Positions 6,208 through 12,663 of a DNA stretch of 39,605 nucleotides are shown here, one piece after another. The notes beneath the pieces are model-generated. The model searched no databases and was not told the origin of the DNA. It was given only the letters and a program-made list of their open reading frames with translations. Origin of the DNA: a virus; IMG/VR virus record IMGVR_UViG_3300037882_000035, positions 1-39,605 of that record; one strand, given 5' to 3'. Positions within the stretch are counted from its first letter, which is position 1. Each line of letters opens with the position of its first letter. The position numbers and the translations under genes were made by a program.

Positions 6208-6419
6208 TAACGCAGGACAAAGAGGTCATCAGAGTCGTAGCTAACGCATACAGACAGTACCCACAGATTGTGGAATGGCTGGAAGCGGAGCTCATCAATG
6301 AGATGAACCGATTACCTTATGTGCGTGAACAAAATTTTGGAGTGTTTCAAGGGCGCTGCCAAATGGTGAAGGAAATTATTGACTTCATTAAAAATTCCCC
6401 TGATAGAGCGGTGTCATAA
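6204..6419 (+). CDS. Small conserved-position protein of unknown function (71 aa)
   Basis: GTG start at 6204 overlaps the portal stop (GTGA), with AAGGAG six bases upstream, so it is translationally coupled to the portal gene. The peptide is helical and acidic (VVANAYRQYPQIVEWLEAEL) with no membrane segment or motif. Many podoviruses have a small gene between portal and scaffold; its job here is unknown, perhaps head assembly. Confidence 0.7.
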   Translation: MITQDKEVIRVVANAYRQYPQIVEWLEAELINEMNRLPYVREQNFGVFQGRCQMVKEIIDFIKNSPDRAVS

Positions 6420-6461
6420 TGATACCGTGTAATCACGACGCATACCGATAGGAGCGTGTAA

Positions 6462-7493
6462 ATGTCAGTACCAGAGCAAGTTCGCAAACAGTTAGAGGCA
6501 GCTACTCAATTGCATGAGCAAGTGTACGGGGGTAAGTCCGTTGAGGGCAATGTTAACGCTGAGGGGGTTCCTCCAGCTGATGACAAGACTACCGAGAACA
6601 CTGAAGTGCAGCAAGCTGCAAACGAAACTAATCAAGAAGTTGCACCTTCCGTTGTGACGTCAGAGCAAAACGTTACAACAAACCAAGTTTCAGAAGACTT
6701 TGAGCATAAGTATAAAACGCTGAAAGGGATGTACAGCGCTGATATTACTCCGCTGCGCAGGCAGAATACCGAGTTAGCTCAACGTGTACAACAGCTGGAA
6801 AATTTACTGGCTACTGCTGCTAGTCAGCAGGCTGCTGAGAGCGCACCACCTGTTAGTAAGTTACTTACTGACAAGGAAGTGCATGACTATGCTGATTCTA
6901 TTGATGTGATGCGTAAAGTGTCACGTGAAGAGTTGTCAGCAGTTGTACAGCGGCTAGTGAATTTAGAAGCTATGATTCATCAGATGCAGGCTAAGGTGGT
7001 GCCTCAAGTTCAGGCTGTTGTGCAGAATCAGCAGATGAACGCAGAGCAGCAGTTCCTAGCCAGAGTCGAATCGCAAGTACCCAATTGGCAAGAGATAACG
7101 GCTAATGAGGCTTTCCATGATTGGTTAGCTGTTACAGACCCGTTGTCTAACTATACTAGAAAGGTACATTTAGAAGACGCTTTGCGTAATTTAGATGCTA
7201 CTCGTGTTATTGCTTTCTTCGAAGCGTGGTTTAAGGATACTGGACAGACGAGATTTGCTCAGCCCACTGCCGTTCGTTCAGCGGCTACAGAATTGGAAAA
7301 ACAAGTGGCGCCCGGGCGTACTAAGTCTAGTGCTGCACCTATTACGCAGCCTAATACGAAGAAGTACACTAGGATGGATATTACAAACTTTTACAAGGAT
7401 GTATCACTTGGCAAGTACAAAGACAAGCAGCGTGAACGTGAGGCTATCGAGCGCGACATTTTTCAAGCACAAGCTGAAGGTCGCATAGTTTAG
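6462..7493 (+). CDS. Capsid scaffolding protein
   Basis: 343 residues immediately before the coat gene, the standard scaffold position. The sequence is low in hydrophobics and rich in Gln, Glu and Ala; residues about 85-130 form a coiled coil (ADITPLRRQNTELAQRVQQL) and the C-terminus is charged (YKDKQREREAIERDIFQAQA), as in scaffold proteins whose basic C-terminal helix binds coat. It directs assembly of the procapsid and leaves before or during packaging. Shine-Dalgarno GGAG precedes ATG 6462. Identification rests on context and composition rather than a diagnostic motif. Confidence 0.75.
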   Translation: MSVPEQVRKQLEAATQLHEQVYGGKSVEGNVNAEGVPPADDKTTENTEVQQAANETNQEVAPSVVTSEQNVTTNQVSEDFEHKYKTLKGMYSADITPLRRQNTELAQRVQQLENLLATAASQQAAESAPPVSKLLTDKEVHDYADSIDVMRKVSREELSAVVQRLVNLEAMIHQMQAKVVPQVQAVVQNQQMNAEQQFLARVESQVPNWQEITANEAFHDWLAVTDPLSNYTRKVHLEDALRNLDATRVIAFFEAWFKDTGQTRFAQPTAVRSAATELEKQVAPGRTKSSAAPITQPNTKKYTRMDITNFYKDVSLGKYKDKQREREAIERDIFQAQAEGRIV

Positions 7494-7517
7494 TGATTAT
7501 GTTCAGAGAGGTTTAAA

Positions 7518-8456
7518 ATGGGTTACGCAGTTGCTACTGGTCGTCCAGACTACAGTGGGGTTTTTATCCCTGAGCTGTGGTCTGGTAAAGTCGTTGAAAA
7601 TTTTTACGATACAACCGTACTAGCCGGTATTTCGAATACTGACTACGAAGGCGAGATTAAAAAACATGGTGATACGGTTAACATCCGTGGAACTCCCACC
7701 ATTAGTGTTCGCACATATGTTAAGGGACAGAACTTAGTTACTGAAACCCCTAACAAACCTAAAATCCAGTTGGTTATCGACAAAGGTGAGTACTTTGCCT
7801 GCGAAGAAGAAGACGTGGATAAGGTTCAGTCCGACATCGGTATGATGGATATGTGGACTAAAGATGCTGCGGAGCAGATGAAGATTAAGATTGACCAGCG
7901 GGTATTGACTGATATTCTGGTTGATATTCCATCAGCTAACAAAGGTGCTACTGCTGGGGCTAAAACCGCTTCGATTAACTTAGGTACTACTGGCACTCCC
8001 GTGGCAGTTACTAAGGATGGTGCTAGTTCTACCACGTCAGTTCTTGATTTGTTGGTTGACTTCAATACCGTACTCGACGAAGCGAATGCTCCTGAAGTTG
8101 GTCGATATATTGTTATCCCCGCCAAGATGGCTGCGTTAATCAAAAAATCTGATTTGCGTGATGCTTCTATCACTGGTGATAACGAGTCTGTGTTGCGTAA
8201 CGGTAGGTTAGGTGTTATCGACGGTTTGACTATTTACAAAAGTCATAACTTGTTTGTGTCCGGTACAGGTACTGGTGCTAAGTTTAATATCTTAGCTGGG
8301 CATAAAATGGGCTTTACTTTTGCGACCCAGATGACTAACATGGAGACCATCCGTTCGCCGCATATGTTCGGTAACATCGTCCGTGGGCTGCAAATTTATG
8401 GTTACGAAGTTGTTAAAGGCGAAGCCTTAGCGACTGCGGTTGTAACATTAGGTTAA
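7518..8456 (+). CDS. Major capsid protein
   Basis: 312 residues, 24 bases after the scaffold gene with a good RBS (AGAGAGG). The N-terminal half (GVFIPELWSGKVVENFYDTT, then EIKKHGDTVNIRGTPTISVR) is typical of HK97-fold coat proteins of podoviruses in the broad P22-coat-like group; the middle holds the helical spine (DMWTKDAAEQMKIKIDQRVL) and the A-domain-like stretch APEVGRYIVIPAKMAALIKK. It forms the icosahedral shell. Likely the most highly expressed gene of the window; a hairpin follows the stop. Confidence 0.9.
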   Translation: MGYAVATGRPDYSGVFIPELWSGKVVENFYDTTVLAGISNTDYEGEIKKHGDTVNIRGTPTISVRTYVKGQNLVTETPNKPKIQLVIDKGEYFACEEEDVDKVQSDIGMMDMWTKDAAEQMKIKIDQRVLTDILVDIPSANKGATAGAKTASINLGTTGTPVAVTKDGASSTTSVLDLLVDFNTVLDEANAPEVGRYIVIPAKMAALIKKSDLRDASITGDNESVLRNGRLGVIDGLTIYKSHNLFVSGTGTGAKFNILAGHKMGFTFATQMTNMETIRSPHMFGNIVRGLQIYGYEVVKGEALATAVVTLG

Positions 8457-8460
8457 TAGG

Positions 8461-8477
8461 TGGGGCCTAGCGCCCCA
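8461..8477 (+). terminator. Hairpin after the coat gene (weak terminator or attenuator)
   Basis: TGGGGC (8461-8466), loop CTAGC, GCCCCA (8472-8477). It is followed only by TTACTTTAGATT, so termination would be partial. Its core is nearly repeated in the hairpin at 8981-9005 after the next gene. Confidence 0.4.
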
Positions 8478-8501
8478 TTACTTTAGATTAAAGGAGTTAT
8501 G

Positions 8502-8978
8502 ATGCCTACGTATAGTGATGGTGTTGGTTATAATCGTGGTACTGCGGCTATGCCCGGCAGAGGGGTTAACAATTCTGCCTTAGTGGTTGTAGAACTAGAC
8601 TTTCCTAAAATTATTGCTGAGCGTGCAGCGCGAGGTTTGCCTGCCTTGGCAGCCAGCGATGTGCTAGAGGTTATTCCTGTTCCGCCTGGCATGGTAGTTA
8701 CTAATGTTGGTATGCGAGTAGTTAATACCGCAGCGTCTGGTACTATTGCCATTGGTGATGGTACTGCTACAGCAGGCTACCTTGCGGCAACCGCAGTTAG
8801 CTCTGCTGGGTATTTTGGCGGCGTACCTGTATTGTCCTCGGGTGCATTTGCACCTACGCTCAGTGGCGGTAAACTGTACGGCGCTGGTGATACTATTGAT
8901 GCGCTGATTGGTTCAGCCGTACCTAGTACAGCAGTGGTTCGTATCTTTGCACGTTTAATGGATGTTTCTGTTAACTAA
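8502..8978 (+). CDS. Putative capsid decoration protein
   Basis: 158 residues, Gly/Ala/Val-rich and probably all-beta (VIPVPPGMVVTNVGMRVVNT, GTIAIGDGTATAGY). It follows the major capsid gene as many head decoration or minor head proteins do, and lies between two similar hairpins. Two ATGs lie in frame; the second (8502) is five bases from AAAGGAG while the first (8499) is only two, so 8502 is preferred. Presumed to bind the outer shell; no family-specific motif is recognised. Confidence 0.65.
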   Translation: MPTYSDGVGYNRGTAAMPGRGVNNSALVVVELDFPKIIAERAARGLPALAASDVLEVIPVPPGMVVTNVGMRVVNTAASGTIAIGDGTATAGYLAATAVSSAGYFGGVPVLSSGAFAPTLSGGKLYGAGDTIDALIGSAVPSTAVVRIFARLMDVSVN

Positions 8979-8980
8979 TT

Positions 8981-9010
8981 AAAAGGGGGCCTAGTGCCCT
9001 CTTTTGGTTT
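8981..9010 (+). terminator. Rho-independent terminator after the decoration gene
   Basis: AAAAGGGGGC (8981-8990) pairs with GCCCTCTTTT (8996-9005), 10 bp with one G-U around a CTAGT loop, followed by GGTTTATTT. The A-tract/T-tract arms suggest it could work in both directions. It ends the capsid transcript. Confidence 0.7.
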
Positions 9011-9026
9011 ATTTGGGTTAGGGATA

Positions 9027-9770
9027 ATGCCAACAAATTTAACAGGTACCACACCTAGCGTTACGTTCAACCAACTACTGCATGTAGACGGTGGAGTTAC
9101 GGCTACTGAGAAAACAGTCTTCAGCGGTAGTGGGGTTGCCACAGCTTTAAAGGTCGGTACTCAGTCTGTGTCTGTAGATAACGTGCAGATAAACGGTAAC
9201 GCTTTGGCGGTGTTGAACAGTAACGGCAGCCTTTTTTTAACTGCGAATGGGTCCGGTCGGGTTGTCGCTACCAATTGCGATTTATTACCCGGCAGTACTG
9301 TTCCATTTTCATCAGTTCAAAACAGAGTGCACGCACAGGTGTCTAGTACCTCTAACCAGACTGGTAGCACAACGACACAGAATAAAGTGACTTTCACCAA
9401 TGTTGAAGTGGCCGCTGGCGTAACAGGAGTACCCGGCGGTGATATAAGTGTAGCCGAGTCCGGCGTTTATTTAATAGCGTCTAATCTACAGTTCGCTAAT
9501 TCTGATTCTCAAGACCATGATGCTACTGTGTGGGTTGCCGTAGGGGGTACCAACGTAGACCGGTCGGCGCGTAGACTGACAGTGCCTAAGTTATCTGATG
9601 GTGGGTCTACCTTTTACCAAAACGTGTTTTACGTTAATGTCGCTTCTGGGCAAGCAGTAAGTATTTTTTGGTTACCGGAGAACACAAGTGTGACTTTGGC
9701 AGCAACAGCAGCCGGAGCTATTGCACCGGCTATACCTTCAGCAACCTTAGTTATAGAGAGAATTGCGTAA
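9027..9770 (+). CDS. Head fibre or decoration protein with a C1q-like jelly-roll end
   Basis: 247 residues. The N-terminal half (TPSVTFNQLLHVDGGVTATE, then SVDNVQINGNALAVLNSNGS) is repetitive beta-sheet of the kind seen in phage fibre shafts. The C-terminal 130 or so residues resemble a C1q/TNF-like jelly roll: VTFTNVEVAAGVTG, ISVAESGVYLIASNLQF, then FYQNVFYVNVASGQAVSIFW. Such domains trimerise and bind surfaces. The frame is open from GTG 8994, but that would start inside the terminator stem; ATG 9027 has AGGG upstream. The stop overlaps the next start (TAATG). A head fibre is more likely than a tail fibre because of position; not certain. Confidence 0.6.
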   Translation: MPTNLTGTTPSVTFNQLLHVDGGVTATEKTVFSGSGVATALKVGTQSVSVDNVQINGNALAVLNSNGSLFLTANGSGRVVATNCDLLPGSTVPFSSVQNRVHAQVSSTSNQTGSTTTQNKVTFTNVEVAAGVTGVPGGDISVAESGVYLIASNLQFANSDSQDHDATVWVAVGGTNVDRSARRLTVPKLSDGGSTFYQNVFYVNVASGQAVSIFWLPENTSVTLAATAAGAIAPAIPSATLVIERIA

Positions 9771-10024
9771 TGGCAAAATCACCAGCTTGGCAAAGGAAAG
9801 AAGGAAAAGACCCTGACGGTGGGTTGAATGCAAAAGGCAGAGCGTCATACAATAAAGCTAACCCGGGGAAGCCCGGACTAAAACCACCTCAGCCTGAGGG
9901 CGGCTCTAGGAAAGACTCTTTTTGTGCCCGCATGGAAGGGATGAAAAAGAAGCTAACATCTGATAAAGTAGCGAATGACCCGGATAGTCGGATTAACAAA
10001 AGCCTTAGGGCGTGGAAGTGTTAA
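9770..10024 (+). CDS. Small basic conserved phage protein (84 aa)
   Basis: Starts at the ATG overlapping the previous stop by one base. The sequence is very basic and carries blocks I recognise from a small family common in environmental phages (SPAWQRKEGKDPDGGLNAKG, DSFCARMEGMKKKL, DSRINKSLRAWKC), usually listed as a domain of unknown function (from memory, DUF6321). Two Cys residues are conserved-looking (FCAR and WKC end). Its place in the head/connector cluster suggests a virion or assembly role, but no function is known. Confidence 0.75.
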   Translation: MAKSPAWQRKEGKDPDGGLNAKGRASYNKANPGKPGLKPPQPEGGSRKDSFCARMEGMKKKLTSDKVANDPDSRINKSLRAWKC

Positions 10025-10033
10025 GGAGTAATC

Positions 10034-10258
10034 ATGGAAGAAGTCAAGTTTATTCGTGTTAAACGCGATGGCACTGTTTATCCGTTTAGTGAGGTTCTAG
10101 CGGAAAACCCGCAGTGTGAGGTTATCACGGAAGAAGAAGCGTTTCCTGATAAATTCCCTAAGGCAAAGCCTAAGGTCAAGGAAGTGAAAGCCCCTCGCAA
10201 TTCGGTTGATTTCTCTATCCCGGATGATGTGCTTTCTGAAATTAAAGAAGGTGAATAA
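10034..10258 (+). CDS. Small hypothetical protein (74 aa)
   Basis: AAGGAG precedes ATG 10034. A short beta-like N-terminus (VKFIRVKRDGTVYPFSE) is followed by a Lys/Pro-rich linker and a short acidic helix (DDVLSEIKEGE). The stop overlaps the next ATG by one base. It is probably a minor virion or assembly factor by context; nothing specific is recognised. Confidence 0.65.
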   Translation: MEEVKFIRVKRDGTVYPFSEVLAENPQCEVITEEEAFPDKFPKAKPKVKEVKAPRNSVDFSIPDDVLSEIKEGE

Positions 10259-10911
10259 TGACTCCGGGCGATGTCATTGCCGATGTTAGAGTGTTAATCA
10301 ATGACACTCGTTCTCCGTATCGGAACAGTGACAATACGTTACTGGGCTTTGTCAACCAGACGATACGGCGCATGGCTATGTTGCGCCCGGATTTGTTTAC
10401 CTCGATTGTGGACATCACGACTACCCCAAATGTCAACGTACAGACGCTACCATCTAATGCTGTACGCTTAGTTGAGATATTTCAGGTTAAGGGTGGCACG
10501 GCTATCGAAGAGGTGGACCGTGACACGTTTAATCGTGCGTACCCGCAGTGGACTACTGACCCAGCTGGGGTGCCTACTAAGTACATGAGACACCCTAGAA
10601 ACCCTAGGGCGTATTTTCTTTACCCTCGCCCTAGCACAGGTACGGTGGTAATTGGTGAGTATGTTATTACGCCTAACTTGTATACGATTAACGACGTAAT
10701 ACAGGTTTTGCCGGATGCTTATTTTAGTACACTGGTCGATGGGGTTATGTTCCTCACAGAGTCTATAGACGATGAGCACGTGTTGTCTGGCCGGGCTAAA
10801 ATGTTTATGGACTCTTTTACACAGGGACTTGGTGTTGGGTTACAATCACGTGTAGTAACTGACACTGAGGATGGTGGAATCATGTCGTCAAGTAGTAGGA
10901 GTGAGGGATGA
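10258..10911 (+). CDS. Tail connector/adaptor protein, copy 1
   Basis: 217 residues. The helical N-terminus (DVIADVRVLINDT, LLGFVNQTIRRMAMLRPDLF) followed by a beta part with YFLYPRPSTG and GEYVITP is typical of podovirus head-to-tail adaptor proteins that bind below the portal (T7 gp11-like or P22 gp4-like in role). It is followed with a four-base overlap by a second gene of the same length and layout, so the two arose by tandem duplication. The two copies may form successive rings or a hetero-ring. Confidence 0.7.
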   Translation: MTPGDVIADVRVLINDTRSPYRNSDNTLLGFVNQTIRRMAMLRPDLFTSIVDITTTPNVNVQTLPSNAVRLVEIFQVKGGTAIEEVDRDTFNRAYPQWTTDPAGVPTKYMRHPRNPRAYFLYPRPSTGTVVIGEYVITPNLYTINDVIQVLPDAYFSTLVDGVMFLTESIDDEHVLSGRAKMFMDSFTQGLGVGLQSRVVTDTEDGGIMSSSSRSEG

Positions 10912-11561
10912 CGCCTAATGACGTGATTGCCGAAGTGCGCAGAGAGGTGCAGGATAACGCACTTTTACGCACTCCAGATAGTTACGTCGCTACTACTTTG
11001 CTATCCTATGTTAACCGTGTGCTTAAACAAACGTGTGTCCTCAGACCCGATTTGTTTGCTTTTGTTGGGGATATAGTACCTACGCCGAACACGGTTACCC
11101 AGACATTGCCGGATGATTCTATGCGGCTTGTGGATATATTCTCTGTCAAAGATGGGAATTCCATTTGCGAAGTGTCCAGAGAAACACTAGACCAGACGCA
11201 TCCTATGTGGCGCACTGATGAGCCCGGGGCACCTGTGAACTACATGAGGCATATTAAGAACCCGAATGTGTATTTTCTCTATCCGCGCCCGAGTACAGGC
11301 ATTGTATTAGTTGGCGAGTACGTTAAGACCCCGGCTAACTACACAGTGAATCAAGACATCCCGCAATTGCCGGATACGTACCTACCTGTTTTAGTTACGG
11401 GCGTTTGCGCATTGGTGTATGGCACCGACAATGCTACTCAAGATAGGCAGAAGTTTATTCAGTTCCAAGAGTTATACGCGCAAGCACTAGGGGTTAATTT
11501 GCAGGCTCGTGCTGTTACTGACACTAAGGCTAGTGGGATGAACCCTAAAGAGGTACTGTGA
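10908..11561 (+). CDS. Tail connector/adaptor protein, copy 2
   Basis: 217 residues, paralogue of the gene just upstream. Matching blocks are MTP[GN]DVIA[DE]VR, VLRPDLF against MLRPDLF, TQTLPDDSMRLVDIF against VQTLPSNAVRLVEIF, and YFLYPRPSTG identical in both. The ATG overlaps the previous TGA. Divergence is high enough that the duplication is old and both copies are probably selected. Expected role is in the connector between portal and nozzle. Confidence 0.7.
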   Translation: MTPNDVIAEVRREVQDNALLRTPDSYVATTLLSYVNRVLKQTCVLRPDLFAFVGDIVPTPNTVTQTLPDDSMRLVDIFSVKDGNSICEVSRETLDQTHPMWRTDEPGAPVNYMRHIKNPNVYFLYPRPSTGIVLVGEYVKTPANYTVNQDIPQLPDTYLPVLVTGVCALVYGTDNATQDRQKFIQFQELYAQALGVNLQARAVTDTKASGMNPKEVL

Positions 11562-12334
11562 TGGCAGATAGGTTGTTCGATTCATTAGTGCCTAGGATTA
11601 ACCCTAGCGTCACTGGTTGTCCGCACCCTACTATTGTTCAGTACATACGGGATGCAGCGATACGTACTTGTGAGCGGACGTTAGCGTGGCGGTACCAGAT
11701 ACCGTTGTACACACTGCTGCCGGGGGTGTATGAGTATGCTTTTACTAAGCCAGACAACACGGATGTCCATGCTATATTTGAGGCGGTGCTAAATAAGCGC
11801 CCGCTAGAACGGTTGGCGTTTGAACAAGCGATTGCTAGGTATCCTGAGTGGGCTGATTTGTATAGCGGGCAAGACCCTAGTGTGTTGTGGAGTTTGACGC
11901 CTAGCAGCACATTCAACACCCATGAATACAATGAGGTACAGTTCAATAGCGGGGATGAGTACGTTCTACCTGAATCTATTGTGGCTGATGGCGGTTCGCC
12001 TAGGTCTATAACGCAGCTGACGCCCGATAAGTATATTGTACTCCCATTGCCTGACGGCGACGAAGAGTATAAAATGCGTATGTTTGTCGCTTTGAAGCCT
12101 AAGCGTAATGCTACCGCAATGTCGGACGTGTTGTTTGACGAGTTGGAAGAAGTTATTATGCATGGAGCACTACAACATTTGCTAGTGTTACCAAACAAAC
12201 CTTGGACTGATAAAGAGTTGGCGGCATACCATGCTAGGCAGTATACATACCAGATAGCAGAACGTAGGGTGCGAGCTAACTTAGGCAATAGCCGTGGTTG
12301 TTTACAGGTCAGAATGCAACCGTTTGGAGCGTGA
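11561..12334 (+). CDS. Tail connector / tubular-type protein
   Basis: 257 residues from ATG 11561 (a GTG three bases upstream is in frame). Helical start (HPTIVQYIRDAAIRTCERTL, then WRYQIPLYTLLPGVYEYAF), a beta core (ITQLTPDKYIVLPLPDGDEE) and a helical C-terminal part (LPNKPWTDKELAAYHARQYT). This layout is common in genes between connector and tail fibre in podoviruses. It is more distantly like the two 217-residue adaptors (helical head, beta middle ending in a P-L-P block). It probably forms part of the neck; exact homologue not identified. Confidence 0.6.
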   Translation: MADRLFDSLVPRINPSVTGCPHPTIVQYIRDAAIRTCERTLAWRYQIPLYTLLPGVYEYAFTKPDNTDVHAIFEAVLNKRPLERLAFEQAIARYPEWADLYSGQDPSVLWSLTPSSTFNTHEYNEVQFNSGDEYVLPESIVADGGSPRSITQLTPDKYIVLPLPDGDEEYKMRMFVALKPKRNATAMSDVLFDELEEVIMHGALQHLLVLPNKPWTDKELAAYHARQYTYQIAERRVRANLGNSRGCLQVRMQPFGA

Positions 12335-12335
12335 T

Positions 12336-12656
12336 GTGGTTCAGCTAAAGAATAATGTGTCGTCTATCATACCAAACGGGCTTACGAGTACGGCTACCTC
12401 ATTAGTTGTTAGGACGAATGACGGCGTAAAATTTCCTGTTCTGTCTAGTGGCGATTACTATTTTTTAACAATCGTTGACGTACAGAATGAATTTGAGATT
12501 GTCAAAGTGACTGGGCAGTCTGGAGATGTTATTCAGATTCAGCGGGGGCAGAGTGGGACAACAGCTAAGGTGTTTCCTCCAAACAGCCGTGTAGAGTTGC
12601 GGGTTACTGTAGAAAATATAATTGCGCAGACCAGTGGTAATTACTTAATTTTATGA
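12336..12656 (+). CDS. Stand-alone copy of the tailspike N-terminal anchor module (106 aa)
   Basis: GTG start at 12336, six bases after GGAG; the longer frame from 12294 would lie inside the previous gene. The protein closely parallels residues 1-100 of the next gene: QLKNN against KLKNN; VKFPVLSSGDYYFLTI against SRFPTLATGDYFYATV; EIVKVTGQSGDVIQIQRGQS against EIMRVTARTGDVLTVVRGAE; VELRVT against VELRIT. The module is beta-rich. It could be an adaptor that links the spike to the tail, or a relic of a replaced spike gene. Confidence 0.7.
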   Translation: MVQLKNNVSSIIPNGLTSTATSLVVRTNDGVKFPVLSSGDYYFLTIVDVQNEFEIVKVTGQSGDVIQIQRGQSGTTAKVFPPNSRVELRVTVENIIAQTSGNYLIL

Positions 12657-12663
12657 GTGTTGT

